A stretch of DNA of 64,000 nucleotides, from NCBI GenBank assembly GCA_017635675.1, contig JAGBLA010000123.1:53955-117954 (forward strand), given 5' to 3'. This document shows positions 54,816 through 63,978 of this stretch, in pieces; position 1 is the stretch's first letter, and each line of letters opens with the position of its first letter. This stretch comes from Ruminiclostridium sp. Its GTDB lineage: Bacteria > Bacillota > Clostridia > Oscillospirales > Ruminococcaceae. The notes under the pieces were generated by a model, which was not told the DNA's origin, ran no database searches, and saw nothing but the letters and a program-made list of their open reading frames with translations. A program made the translations under genes and the position numbers.

Positions 54816-55607
54816 TTATATCTTTGTCTTTATGTTCACCTCTCCTGAAAGAAGAGGGATAACACCGTTCTCGTTACGCACTATGAGCCGCGCGTCGTCG
54901 TCGATGCCCTCGACCGTGCCGCTTTGCAGTTCGCCGTTCCTTTCGTACTCTATGACTCGTCCGGTAAGCACCGAACGCTTTCGGTATTCGTCCATGTACG
55001 TCTTTTCCGGGAGCTTGTCACAGTACGCGAAAAAGTGTGTGAGTATCCGTGCCGCGAGCCGCGGTATAAGCCCGGGAGCAATGCCTGCCGCTCCCGCCTT
55101 GCCCTGTAAGTCCTCGGGAAACCCGATGTCGAGGGCGTTCACGCCTATGCCCATGACAGCCCAGCTCAGTCCGCCGCTCTGGGAGACTGCCGATTCGGTG
55201 AGGATACCGCATACCTTGCGTCCGTCGATGTAGATATCGTTCACCCACTTGATGCCGGAGTGTCTGCCGCTGAGCTCGTCTATGGCTATTGAAGCGGCAG
55301 AGGCGGCAGCCGTGGTTATCGCAAGGGCTTCGCAGGCGGGTATGGAAGGACGCAGCAGTACGCTCATATACAGTCCCGCGTGTCGGGGGGACCAGAAACT
55401 TCTGCCGAGCCGTCCTTTTCCCGCGGTCTGCGCTCCTGCGATAAGCACCTCGCCGTCGGGCGCGCCGTCTGCCGCGAGTGCTTTAAGGTCATCGTTGGTG
55501 GAGCCTGTGACCTCCGCCGTGCGTATGTGCAGCCGTGAACGGAGCTTGGCGTCAAGCTCTGCGGTCACTTCCTCCGCCGCAAAAATGCCTTTTCCTGTTT
55601 CCTGCAT
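54816..55607 (-). CDS. birA: biotin-protein ligase without DNA-binding domain
   Basis: Attaches biotin to carboxylase carrier domains (EC 6.3.4.15), 263 aa. The ligase core carries QTAGKGRLGRSFWSP (biotinyl-AMP loop) and GIKWVNDIYIDGRKVCGIL (active-site Lys), and the small C-terminal domain ends at 263. Only about 25 residues precede the core, so the winged-helix repressor domain of bifunctional BirA is absent. The ATG at 55607 has GGGAGG upstream and overlaps the transglutaminase gene by 43 bases. Confidence 0.94.
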   Translation of the reverse strand: MQETGKGIFAAEEVTAELDAKLRSRLHIRTAEVTGSTNDDLKALAADGAPDGEVLIAGAQTAGKGRLGRSFWSPRHAGLYMSVLLRPSIPACEALAITTAAASAASIAIDELSGRHSGIKWVNDIYIDGRKVCGILTESAVSQSGGLSWAVMGIGVNALDIGFPEDLQGKAGAAGIAPGLIPRLAARILTHFFAYCDKLPEKTYMDEYRKRSVLTGRVIEYERNGELQSGTVEGIDDDARLIVRNENGVIPLLSGEVNIKTKI

Positions 55608-57721
55608 TTCTTGTCCTCCCTGAGTTTTGCGGTATAAGCGGTCATGAAATCGCTGTATATCTGCGAGCAGTCGTCATTTATCTGCGCGCCGCCGTATATG
55701 ACAGCCTCGTAGCGCTCCACGAACCCGTCCGCGTCAAATCCGAGCAGTTCACGGCATTTAGCTGCCGTGTCCGCGGGTGTCAGCAGGTTCTCGCGGTTGC
55801 CGATGTAACGGTTGACAAGCGAATTGATCCTGTTATATACCATGCTGTACTGTGCGGCTCCCTGTGCGGCTTTCATGCGGCGGCGGAAACGGTTCTCCGC
55901 TATGCGCGGACGAAGTGCGAACACTGTCACGCCAACCGCGACTGCGAGCGCCGCCGCGGCTCCCACATAAATGAACGTCATGTCGAAGTAGCCGTTGTCC
56001 TCGGTGACGCTTGTGGGGTCGAAGGTCGTCCAGCCGTAGCCGTCAAGCCAGACCTGTACAAACGCGTGGGAGTCGGCGGACGTTACATAGCTGTAACCGC
56101 CCTCAACGTCGTATTTCTGCACTAAGAAACCCTCACAGTAGCGGGCGGTCATTCCGAGCTCGCGGCACATTAGCGTCATGGCGGTGGCATACGCGGCGCA
56201 GGCGCCGCGTTTTGAGCTGAATATGAAATAATCTGGAGAGCCGTCGGGCGCGGTAAATTCGTTGTCGTATATGTAGTCGCCGCTTCTGAAATAGTCCACG
56301 ATAGCAGCCGCCTTTTCGTATGTGCTGTCAGCCCTGTCGGTTATCTGCCGGGCGAGTTCTTTTACTCTTGTCCGGGCGTTTACCGAGGAGTAGCAGCCGT
56401 TCATCACAGCGTCCGAGAGCAGATGCTCGCTATTCATGACCGCGTCCTTCTTGGCGCGAAGGTAAGACCGTGCTTCGGTGTAAGCAGGGTCGTCCTCGTC
56501 GCCTGATATCTCTTCAGCCGTCTCGTCGGTGAACAGGGCGGAGAACGCCGGGTCGGGAGTGTATTCCGACCATTCGAGGGTATAAGCGTTTACCGGGGCC
56601 GCGGTGTGCCTGTCGAAGAAATACTCGTCATACGCGGTACGGTATATTTTTGTATCGTTGTTGTACAGCTCGATGTCGGTCATGCTGTCGGAGGTGTAAA
56701 GCGCGTGGAACGGTTCGCCCATGGAACGTATCCAGCAGTTCTTTGTCCCGGAGCTGCCGTAAAAGCCTGTCCTTACATAAAGCGGCATCGGGTCTTCAAA
56801 GTACAGGTATGTTTTCCAGTTGTCATAGCCTGTTTTTTCACCGCTGCCATAATATCCCCAGGTATTGTCAGCGAGACTGTACAGGTCGTAGCACTGGCGC
56901 TTGATATATTTCGGATTGTCCCCGTAAAGTGTGAAGAGTATGGTGCCGTCAGTTTCTCTTGAAGTGGTGTTCGAGGAGCCCTGCGAGAAATCCGTGAAGT
57001 CAGCGGCTCCTGCCGTGCCTATGCTCACGCCGGTGATAAATTCATCGAAATTCTCACGGTACGGCGAATTTTCGAGCTTTGGGAAAAACGACGCTATCAC
57101 CGTGACAACAAGCACGAACGCGAGCATGGAACGCATTGTGCCTGTGATGTCGGAGCTCTGTCGTGTGCGGTCGGCACGCTCGTTCATCATGATAAAGAAG
57201 AACAGCGTCATCATCACTATCGGGAGTATGACCGGTATTTCGGTGAAGGTCTTTGCGAACAGACAGAACGGACACAGGCATATCAGAAACACAAAAAGCC
57301 TGCGGTAAATGACACGGGTGAAGTAATACAGCGACGAGATGAGCACAGTCCCGACGGTAAGTATAAGGAACATAGTGCTGCCGTAATGAACCTCGGTGAA
57401 CCGCGAGGGTTCCATGAACCACAAGGTGAGCTCATTGAAAGTGTGCAGGTCATTCAGTGAGCCGCCGAGAGCCATTGACATCACAAGCGCCGCGGTAACG
57501 AATATCGTGGTGCGCAGCGTTTTCCCGCTCTCACGAAGCCACTCGTACAGCCTGAACAGCAGAAACGACAATCCGAGCGATATGAACGTGAAAAGCATTA
57601 TCACCGTGAACTGTCCGCAGGCGTAAACGTACGCGACTGCGCTCACGACAGCGGCGCTGAGCAGTATCGGCGCAGCGTTTTCCCGCAGGAACGGCTTTAT
57701 CCTGTTTATCTTTTTTTCCAT
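55565..57721 (-). CDS. transglutaminase-like membrane protein
   Basis: A 718-aa protein of the DUF3488/TgpA-like kind. Five to six N-terminal TM segments (about 15-215), an outside domain (about 225-480), the transglutaminase core with Cys508 (RGACAAYA), His552 (SHAFVQVW) and Asp568 (TFDP), then one TM segment (about 585-605) and a cytoplasmic tail. It is the usual partner of MoxR and DUF58 genes, here 6 bp after the DUF58 gene. It probably acts on peptides or cell-surface proteins; its true substrate is unknown. Confidence 0.92.
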   Translation of the reverse strand: MEKKINRIKPFLRENAAPILLSAAVVSAVAYVYACGQFTVIMLFTFISLGLSFLLFRLYEWLRESGKTLRTTIFVTAALVMSMALGGSLNDLHTFNELTLWFMEPSRFTEVHYGSTMFLILTVGTVLISSLYYFTRVIYRRLFVFLICLCPFCLFAKTFTEIPVILPIVMMTLFFFIMMNERADRTRQSSDITGTMRSMLAFVLVVTVIASFFPKLENSPYRENFDEFITGVSIGTAGAADFTDFSQGSSNTTSRETDGTILFTLYGDNPKYIKRQCYDLYSLADNTWGYYGSGEKTGYDNWKTYLYFEDPMPLYVRTGFYGSSGTKNCWIRSMGEPFHALYTSDSMTDIELYNNDTKIYRTAYDEYFFDRHTAAPVNAYTLEWSEYTPDPAFSALFTDETAEEISGDEDDPAYTEARSYLRAKKDAVMNSEHLLSDAVMNGCYSSVNARTRVKELARQITDRADSTYEKAAAIVDYFRSGDYIYDNEFTAPDGSPDYFIFSSKRGACAAYATAMTLMCRELGMTARYCEGFLVQKYDVEGGYSYVTSADSHAFVQVWLDGYGWTTFDPTSVTEDNGYFDMTFIYVGAAAALAVAVGVTVFALRPRIAENRFRRRMKAAQGAAQYSMVYNRINSLVNRYIGNRENLLTPADTAAKCRELLGFDADGFVERYEAVIYGGAQINDDCSQIYSDFMTAYTAKLREDKKCRKQEKAFLRRRK

Positions 57722-57727
57722 TTCAGC

Positions 57728-58873
57728 TCACCTTATAAACCGGATATCGTCTTCATCGCGTGTGATAAGCCAGATGTTCTCGCCCGGGACTTCTATCGCC
57801 GGGGAAGCAGCGCTTCGCACATCCGTACCGGAAACGAAGCCCGAGACTATGTTATCGCAGCGTGCCGTGAATACCACGGCATGACCCTCGACATTCTGCG
57901 GGAGCCTTCCCGCGCTGTCTGCCTCAAATGCGAAATCGGTCATGCGGAAGCGTATATCCGATACGTCCTCGACGGTCACTGCCGGTATGGTCTCCCATAC
58001 GTCCCCGAGCTTTATCATAAGCCTGCATGGGAGCTCAGTCCTCGCAAACTGCATCATAAGCGCGAGCATACCCTCCGCGGCGAGCTGTTCCTCGCTGTGC
58101 TTTGTGAACGGGTCGGGGCTGCGTGAGCCCGCCTTGTCGAGAATGAATATCTGTTCCGCGCCCGAGGCACCCTCTAAGCGGCGCACATAATACTCGCCGC
58201 GCTTGGCGGAGAGCTTCCAGTTGATAAGCTTAAGGCTGTCCCCTGGCTCGTATTTGCGGTGCTCATAGCCGGGAGTGCCGTTAACCGCGAACAGCGACTG
58301 GGTCGTCTCCTCGCTTTCGTCAAAGGCGGCAGCGTCGGTAAGGCTTCTCGCCAGTCCCTCACGGCTGTTGACACCTGGGATATCAGGGCAGACCTTTATC
58401 TCCGCCATTCCTTTCGGGAGCTCGATGCCCATTCTGAAAAGCCCGAGAAAATCAGTGACATAAAGGCTGCTGATGCCTGCTTTCCCCTTGCCGAAAAATC
58501 CTGCGCGGTATGATGCGGTGAAACGCACGGTGCTTTTGCCGAAAACACAGGAGCGCACGCTCACAGGGTCGTCTGTGGTAAGATGATAGCTTGCGAACAT
58601 TTCCGCATTCACGAAGGTGGAGGGGAGAACACCCGTATTCGTCAGCACAAGCGTCACGTTCACCATGCTCCCGCGGTCAAGGATATCTCCGTTCGTTTCA
58701 AGCTCCGCTTTCAGCATACGCGAGGAATAGACGCACAGCGCCGCGGATATGACTGCCGCGGAAGTGAGCGCGGCGATAAGATAACAGCCGCCCGCAGGCT
58801 CCAGAAACAGCGTATAAAGTACCGCGAGCCCTATCATCAGCAGATAGGTGATCAATGCTTTTACATTTATCAT
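57728..58873 (-). CDS. DUF58 family protein
   Basis: A 381-aa protein with two N-terminal TM segments (about 7-50), an outside beta-rich region (about 55-180) and the DUF58 core with YEPGDSLKLINWKLSAKR (about 209-226) and a following VWA-like part (IFILDKAGS). DUF58 proteins are regular partners of MoxR ATPases, thought to aid assembly or maturation of other proteins. It starts 1 bp after the moxR stop, with a weak ribosome site that suggests coupling. Confidence 0.92.
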   Translation of the reverse strand: MINVKALITYLLMIGLAVLYTLFLEPAGGCYLIAALTSAAVISAALCVYSSRMLKAELETNGDILDRGSMVNVTLVLTNTGVLPSTFVNAEMFASYHLTTDDPVSVRSCVFGKSTVRFTASYRAGFFGKGKAGISSLYVTDFLGLFRMGIELPKGMAEIKVCPDIPGVNSREGLARSLTDAAAFDESEETTQSLFAVNGTPGYEHRKYEPGDSLKLINWKLSAKRGEYYVRRLEGASGAEQIFILDKAGSRSPDPFTKHSEEQLAAEGMLALMMQFARTELPCRLMIKLGDVWETIPAVTVEDVSDIRFRMTDFAFEADSAGRLPQNVEGHAVVFTARCDNIVSGFVSGTDVRSAASPAIEVPGENIWLITRDEDDIRFIR

Positions 58874-58874
58874 A

Positions 58875-59798
58875 TCATTCCGTGGGTACAGGGGTGTTTT
58901 CGAGTATATAACGCATTGCGGCTATCGGCACGCCGAATGCGGATTTGCCTTTCGGGGAGAGCATGAGTCTGTGGGCGAGCACCTCGCACGCCATGTCACG
59001 CACGTCCTCCGGTACTGCGAAATCCCGTCCGTTTATCAGCGCGTATGACTTTGCCGCCGAATACAGCGCGATGCTGCCGCGCGGGCTTGCTCCGAGTATG
59101 GTGAGATCGCTTTCGCGGGTAGCGGTAACGATATCAACTATGTAGCGCTTCACGCTGTCGTTGACGCGCACATTCTCCGCCTGTCTGCGAAGCTCCATGA
59201 CATCGTCAAGGGTCATCACAGGCTCGGTCTCGACAGTCCTGCCGAACCCGCCGCCGAGAAGCTGCATCTCCTCGCTTTTCTCCGGGTAGCCTATGGATAT
59301 CTTCATCATGAACCTGTCCATCTGCGCCTCGGGCAGGTGGTATGTACCGTATGTTTCGACGGGGTTCTGGGTCGCGAGCGCCATGAACGGCACCGGGAGC
59401 TTGTATGTTGCGCCGTCGGCACTTATCTGAAGCTCCTCCATTATCTCCAGCAGCGCGGACTGTGCTTTCGGGGAGGCACGGTTTATCTCGTCCGCCAGCA
59501 GAAAGTTGCACATTGCCGCGCCCGGTCGGAACTCGCTTTCGCCCGTCTTGGGGTTTATCATCGTAAATCCCGTGATGTCCGAGGGCATAAGGTCGGGAGT
59601 GAACTGGATACGGCTGCACGAGCCGCTCACGCTTTTTGCGAGAGCCGTGACAAGGCGTGTTTTTCCCACGCCGGGAACATCCTCGATAAGCACGTGCCCG
59701 CCCGACAGCAGTGCCGCCGTGAGCTTCATGATGACCGTGCGCTTGCCGATTATGGATTTTTCTATGTTGTTTATCAGAAGTTCTGTTTTTGGGTTCAT
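58875..59798 (-). CDS. MoxR-family AAA+ ATPase
   Basis: A chaperone-like ATPase of the AAA+ class, 307 aa from the ATG at 59798; an ATG 24 bases earlier is possible but its AGGAG is 17 nt away. It has Walker A (EDVPGVGKTRLV), Walker B (LLADEINRASPKAQSALLE), sensor 1 (ALATQNPVE) and a C-terminal lid (GASPRGSIALYSAAKSYAL). It is the first gene of the operon moxR-DUF58-transglutaminase-birA-bioY-bioB, under the promoter at 59844-59872. Confidence 0.94.
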   Translation of the reverse strand: MNPKTELLINNIEKSIIGKRTVIMKLTAALLSGGHVLIEDVPGVGKTRLVTALAKSVSGSCSRIQFTPDLMPSDITGFTMINPKTGESEFRPGAAMCNFLLADEINRASPKAQSALLEIMEELQISADGATYKLPVPFMALATQNPVETYGTYHLPEAQMDRFMMKISIGYPEKSEEMQLLGGGFGRTVETEPVMTLDDVMELRRQAENVRVNDSVKRYIVDIVTATRESDLTILGASPRGSIALYSAAKSYALINGRDFAVPEDVRDMACEVLAHRLMLSPKGKSAFGVPIAAMRYILENTPVPTE

Positions 59799-59843
59799 GG
59801 TAATATCCGCCTTTGTGGTCATCGGGCTGATGCCCGTTCTCCT

Positions 59844-59872
59844 ATTATATCATAAAATCCGCTGATAATCAA
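59844..59872 (-). promoter_or_regulatory. promoter for the moxR-bioB operon
   Basis: Minus strand: TTGATT (59867-59872), 17-bp spacer, TATAAT (59844-59849). No other convincing promoter is seen before bioB, so biotin genes appear to be read from here. A short GGGC/GCCC hairpin lies near the moxR start. Confidence 0.75.
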
Positions 59873-59883
59873 CCGTTTGCCGA

Positions 59884-59915
59884 CAAAAAACTTCCCTGCC
59901 GACAGACAGGGAAGT
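59884..59915 (-). terminator. intrinsic terminator after metG
   Basis: A 9-bp stem (59890-59898 with 59907-59915) followed on the minus strand by a T-run (A-run 59885-59890 on the plus strand), 7 bp after the metG stop. Confidence 0.92.
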
Positions 59916-59922
59916 GTGGGTT

Positions 59923-61968
59923 TTATTCGCTGTCCTCGCCGTCCTGAGCAAACTGGCTCGGGTGGCGGGTGAAGAAGTCCACGCGGGGCTCAAGGAATTT
60001 CAGCTTGCTGTCCTTGCCGCCTGTGAACGCAGCGATGCTGTCGAATATCCTGTCCCAGCTCCAGAAGCTCTCGCCGAGCTGCAGATATTCGAGTATCATC
60101 TCGGTGCCTTTCGGTGCCATGGGGTGCAGCAGCACTGCCGCGGTGCGTATCATGTGGAAAACGTTTATGAGAGTTTTTCTGCGAAGCTCGTCATCGTTGT
60201 TCCTGTCCGCGTCGCCGAGGTTCCTGACCATGTATTTGCTCGCTTTTCTGATGTAGCTGTCAAGCACGTAGGTACACTGGTGGAACTCAAAGCGGTACAT
60301 GAAACGCTCGTAGTCGAGTATGGCTTTCTTGGCGTCCGCGAGCACCTGCTCCTCGATGTCGCCGACGGGCATCATGCCGTCATAGTATTTCTGTGTTGTG
60401 TATATACAGGTGCGGATAACGCGGTTGAATACGTTGGACAGCAGAAATCCGTCCTTTACCACGGGGTCGGGCTGCTCTGCCTCGGGAGTGCCGGGCTGAA
60501 TGGTGGGGTCGAGGGGTTTCGGGTTGAAGCTTACGCTGCGCTGACCGAGACCGAGACCGAGGAAGTGCATACGGAGCTGTTCGGGTGTATAGTAGTCAAG
60601 CAGCTCGTCCGCCATAGGGGGCTTTATATTGCCCGAGCTGGAAGCTTTCGCGTTCATGAACAGTATATGGTTGTTCGCGCAGAGAACAGGAAGCTGCATT
60701 TCTCCGTCAGGCGGGTCGGAAACATTGCCGTCCTTGCCCTGAAGCGCCATGAACATCGCCATTTCGGCAACGCCGTAGAAGTAGATGTTATCCGCGCCTA
60801 TGAACTGATATACCTGCGCGTCCTTGCTGCACCAGAAATCGCGCCATTCCTCGGTGTCTCTGTTTTTGGACGAGAGAGCCGCCTTGGTGAAAGATATAGG
60901 CGCCCACAATGATTCGGGCCATACCCAGACTGTCTGCGGCTCCTCGCCGTCAAGGACAGGGGAGGGGACACCCCATTCGATGTTGCCGGTGAGGCGGAAC
61001 GGTACAAGGGTCTTGCCTGTGCGGAAACGTATGCCGTTTGCCGACAATACTTCGCAGGCTTTGTTCATCTCGTCGAGCTCCGCGAATTTTATAGTGAAGG
61101 AGGGCTTTTTCTTCTCCTCAATGAACTCGTGAGCGGGGAGAGAGTCCCTGACCTCGCTGTAGCGGTCAAGAAGCTCGTTCTTTATGTGTATCACCGGGTC
61201 TGCAAGGAACTCCGATATCGTCTTGGTGACGAGGGGACGCATGTTCTTCTGTTTCTGTATGCGCGCCACGTACTCCTTCATAAGCGAATTGTACGCGGGA
61301 AGGTCGAAGTACCAGTTGTAAACGTCCTTCATTATGGGAGTTTCACCGGTTATGGTGCTTTTCGGGTCAATAAGGTTCTCGGGCATATACTGATGTCCGA
61401 GGTCGCACTCGTCGGCATAGGCTTTCTGGGACTGGCAGCCGTCAACGGGGCATTTTCCGATGACCTGTCTTCCGTTTAGGAAACAGCCTGCTTTCTCGTC
61501 GTAGAACTGCTTGTTGCTTATGCGGCGAAGATGACCATTTTCATGGAGACGGCGGATAAACCAGTCCGACATCTTGTCGTGTATCTCCGAGTAAGGCATA
61601 AGTCCCGAAGCTCCGAATACATCAAGGCTTATCATGTAATCGTCAAGGGTGTTTTTCTGCGCTTCATGGTTTTTGCGGACGAAATCGCGTATCTCGCCTT
61701 TGAACTCGCCTGCCTCCACGAGCTTTCTGTAGCCCTCTGCGATAGGTGAGCCGTAGCAGTCGGTGCCCGATACGAAAAGCACGTTGTCCTTTCCGATGCG
61801 GTCGCGCAGGAAACGTGCGTAAACATCTGCGAATACGAAAACTCCGCCCACATGACCGAAATGCAGCGTTTTATTGCCGTACGGCATACCGCCCGTGATG
61901 ACAGCGCGCTTCGGCCACTCCGGGCGCGGTATCTCGTGGGGGACGAAATTGTTGTTGTCTTTACCCAT
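59923..61968 (-). CDS. metG: methionyl-tRNA synthetase with degenerate KMSKS loop
   Basis: Class I synthetase charging tRNA-Met, 681 aa. The HIGH-like motif is HFGH (36-39). A zinc knuckle region with Cys pairs follows near residues 162-190 (GKCPVDGCQSQ). At the KMSKS position the sequence is KASSS (441-445): the first Lys and the two Ser are kept, but the second Lys is Ser and Met is Ala. The anticodon-binding helical domain follows. There is no obvious C-terminal EMAP-type extension. GGAGG precedes the ATG; the gene is 24 bp after gltX. Some MetRS and related synthetases tolerate changes in this loop; full activity is likely but not proven. Confidence 0.92.
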   Translation of the reverse strand: MGKDNNNFVPHEIPRPEWPKRAVITGGMPYGNKTLHFGHVGGVFVFADVYARFLRDRIGKDNVLFVSGTDCYGSPIAEGYRKLVEAGEFKGEIRDFVRKNHEAQKNTLDDYMISLDVFGASGLMPYSEIHDKMSDWFIRRLHENGHLRRISNKQFYDEKAGCFLNGRQVIGKCPVDGCQSQKAYADECDLGHQYMPENLIDPKSTITGETPIMKDVYNWYFDLPAYNSLMKEYVARIQKQKNMRPLVTKTISEFLADPVIHIKNELLDRYSEVRDSLPAHEFIEEKKKPSFTIKFAELDEMNKACEVLSANGIRFRTGKTLVPFRLTGNIEWGVPSPVLDGEEPQTVWVWPESLWAPISFTKAALSSKNRDTEEWRDFWCSKDAQVYQFIGADNIYFYGVAEMAMFMALQGKDGNVSDPPDGEMQLPVLCANNHILFMNAKASSSGNIKPPMADELLDYYTPEQLRMHFLGLGLGQRSVSFNPKPLDPTIQPGTPEAEQPDPVVKDGFLLSNVFNRVIRTCIYTTQKYYDGMMPVGDIEEQVLADAKKAILDYERFMYRFEFHQCTYVLDSYIRKASKYMVRNLGDADRNNDDELRRKTLINVFHMIRTAAVLLHPMAPKGTEMILEYLQLGESFWSWDRIFDSIAAFTGGKDSKLKFLEPRVDFFTRHPSQFAQDGEDSE

Positions 61969-61992
61969 TCCTATGTTCCTCCGAATATACAG

Positions 61993-63447
61993 TTACTTTA
62001 TTTTCGCAAGGCTCGTTTCAAGGCGCTTTACGCTCTCGTCCCTGCCGAGTATTTCCATAAGCTCGGTCGCGCCGCCCGGCGTTACCGCAAGACCTGAAAC
62101 GCCTATGCGTATCGCCCACATGACCGCGCCTGCTTTCACACCCTTTTCATCGGCAATGCCTTTGAGAAGCTTGAAAAGCGCGTCGTTGCTCCATTCGGGA
62201 GCGTTTTTCAGCTTCGGCAGCGCGTACTCTATGATGTCCGCGCACTGCTCGGCGGTGGTCTTGTTCTTCTTGTTCACGAAAAGCTGTGTGTCATAGTCGG
62301 GAAGACCCTTCACGAACTCAGCCTTTTCATTAACCTCGGGGAATACCGAAATGCGGGTCTGTATAAGCTTTGCAAGCTTTTCGTTGTCTGCGAACGCCGC
62401 AAATTCATCGCTGTAATACGGCTTTGCTTTCTCCATGAATTCCGAAAGCGGAAGTTCCTTTATATAATGACTGTTGTACCAGAGAAGCTTCTCGTAATCG
62501 AATACCGCGGGAGATTTGCTGATGCCGTCTATCGAGAACACCTTCGCAAGCTCGTCGATAGTGAAAAATTCCTCGTTGGTGCCTTTCGGACACCAGCCTG
62601 TGAACGCCATGTAGTTGATTATCGCCTGCGGCAGATAGCCGTTCTTCACAAGCTCCTGGAAGCTTACGGAGCCGTGGCGCTTGGAGAGCTTGCTGATATT
62701 GCCGTCCGCGTCCTTGCCCATGAGCAGCGGCAGGTGGCAGTAAACCGGGCGCTCCCAGCCGAACGCGTCGTACAGCAGGACGTACTTCGGTGTCGATGTG
62801 AGGTACTCGCTGCCGCGGACGACATGGGTCACTCCCATAAGGTGGTCGTCGATGACGTGGCAGAAGTTGTAGGTCGGATAGCCGTCCGCCTTTATCAATA
62901 TCTGATCCTGAAGCTCGGAATTCTCTATCTCGATATGTCCGAAAACGCTGTCGTCATAGCCTGTGCTGCCTTCAAGCGGCATTCTCTGACGGATAACGAA
63001 GGGCTTGCCCTCGGCTAAATTGCGCTCGACTTCCTCTTTCGGCAGGTCGCGGCAGTGACGGTCATAGCCCGCACCCTTGTCGTCGCCCTCGTGAAGCTCC
63101 TCAAGGCGCTCCTTCGAGCAGAAACAGTAATAGGCTCCGCCTTTCTCCACAAGCTCCTTTGCGTATTTCATGTATATGTCCCTGCGTTCACTCTGGACGT
63201 ACGGACCGTTCGGTCCGCCTACATCGGGACCTTCGTCATGTGTCATACCCGTCATTTCAAGTGTGCTGTATATCACATCGACCGCGCCTTCTACGAGCCT
63301 TTCACGGTCGGTATCTTCAATGCGCAGTATGAATTTGCCGTTGTTCGCCCTTGCAAGCAGGAACGCGTACAGCGCTGTCCGCAGATTGCCGATGTGCATA
63401 AAGCCGGTGGGGCTTGGCGCAAAACGTGTTACGAATTTATCAGACAT
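61993..63447 (-). CDS. gltX: glutamyl-tRNA synthetase
   Basis: Charges tRNA-Glu (and possibly tRNA-Gln, if no GlnRS is present), 484 aa, usual bacterial length. HIGH-like motif SPTGFMHIGNLRTALY (near residue 13), KMSKS-like KLSKRHG (about 254), and the C-terminal anticodon-binding helical part. AAAGGAC precedes the ATG. It is the first gene of a gltX-metG operon with a promoter about 100 bp upstream; the leader shows no T-box features I can identify. Confidence 0.97.
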   Translation of the reverse strand: MSDKFVTRFAPSPTGFMHIGNLRTALYAFLLARANNGKFILRIEDTDRERLVEGAVDVIYSTLEMTGMTHDEGPDVGGPNGPYVQSERRDIYMKYAKELVEKGGAYYCFCSKERLEELHEGDDKGAGYDRHCRDLPKEEVERNLAEGKPFVIRQRMPLEGSTGYDDSVFGHIEIENSELQDQILIKADGYPTYNFCHVIDDHLMGVTHVVRGSEYLTSTPKYVLLYDAFGWERPVYCHLPLLMGKDADGNISKLSKRHGSVSFQELVKNGYLPQAIINYMAFTGWCPKGTNEEFFTIDELAKVFSIDGISKSPAVFDYEKLLWYNSHYIKELPLSEFMEKAKPYYSDEFAAFADNEKLAKLIQTRISVFPEVNEKAEFVKGLPDYDTQLFVNKKNKTTAEQCADIIEYALPKLKNAPEWSNDALFKLLKGIADEKGVKAGAVMWAIRIGVSGLAVTPGGATELMEILGRDESVKRLETSLAKIK

Positions 63448-63547
63448 ACTTTTTGTTGTCCTTTCTTTTGTCGTTCATCCGCTCCCGTACATTTGACGGA
63501 AACGCGGCAGAGCACAGACGGTCATTCCGTGCATAACCATAAATTAT

Positions 63548-63576
63548 ATTATATTCCGGAGCAGCCGTTTTGTCAA
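63548..63576 (-). promoter_or_regulatory. promoter for gltX-metG
   Basis: Minus strand: TTGACA (63571-63576), 17-bp spacer, TATAAT (63548-63553). Divergent from the tRNA promoter. Confidence 0.87.
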
Positions 63577-63624
63577 GTATTTGTCCATTGGCATAAAATT
63601 TTCGTACTTTTTTTCAAAAAACAC

Positions 63625-63653
63625 TTGATTTTTCCTGCAAGCTGTGATATAAT
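63625..63653 (+). promoter_or_regulatory. promoter for the tRNA-Leu/tRNA-Pro operon
   Basis: TTGATT (63625-63630), 17-bp spacer, TATAAT (63648-63653), about 27 bp before the mature tRNA-Leu 5' end. Confidence 0.85.
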
Positions 63654-63679
63654 ATCTTTTACAGTCGCAGTGGCAATTT

Positions 63680-63766
63680 GCGGATGTGGCGGAATTGGCA
63701 GACGCGCTGGCTTCAGGTGCCAGTGGCAGCAATGTCGTGTGGGTTCAAGTCCCGTCATCCGCACCA
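63680..63766 (+). tRNA. tRNA-Leu (anticodon CAG)
   Basis: An 87-nt class II tRNA with encoded CCA. Acceptor GCGGATG pairs with CATCCGC. The anticodon arm CTGGC-TTCAGGT-GCCAG shows anticodon CAG. A long variable arm, as expected for Leu, and a T loop TTCAAGT follow. It reads CTG codons, frequent in this GC-rich window. Confidence 0.96.
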
Positions 63767-63798
63767 GTAAGGCTGTCGCGGCTTTTAGCCGTGTATTG

Positions 63799-63875
63799 CG
63801 AGGTGTGGCTCAGTTTGGTAGAGCGCTGCGTTCGGGACGCAGAGGCCGTGGGTTCAAGTCCCGTCACCTCGACCA
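63799..63875 (+). tRNA. tRNA-Pro (anticodon CGG)
   Basis: A 77-nt tRNA with encoded CCA. Acceptor CGAGGTG pairs with CACCTCG. The anticodon arm CTGCG-TTCGGGA-CGCAG gives anticodon CGG for CCG codons. The T arm is identical to that of the tRNA-Leu 32 bp upstream; the two are surely one transcript. Confidence 0.96.
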
Positions 63876-63880
63876 ATTTT

Positions 63881-63913
63881 TCTCACAACTTTTTCGGAGT
63901 TGTGAGAATTTTT
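63881..63913 (+). terminator. intrinsic terminator of the tRNA operon
   Basis: A perfect 10-bp stem (63881-63890 with 63898-63907) with a 7-nt loop, followed by ATTTTTA. It begins 5 bp after the tRNA-Pro CCA. Confidence 0.92.
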
Positions 63914-63978
63914 ATTTTCATCGGCTGTTTCAGCTGTCTCGGCAGCCGCAGTCATGATACGCTCGTAGATAAAGCGTG

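Noticed and set aside
63448-63547. Possible T-box or other riboswitch before gltX
   Set aside because: The roughly 95-nt leader shows no conserved T-box sequence or terminator/antiterminator pair.
63799-63913. Integration site of a mobile element at tRNA-Pro
   Set aside because: No integrase gene and no repeat of the tRNA 3' end is visible; the terminator follows the CCA normally.
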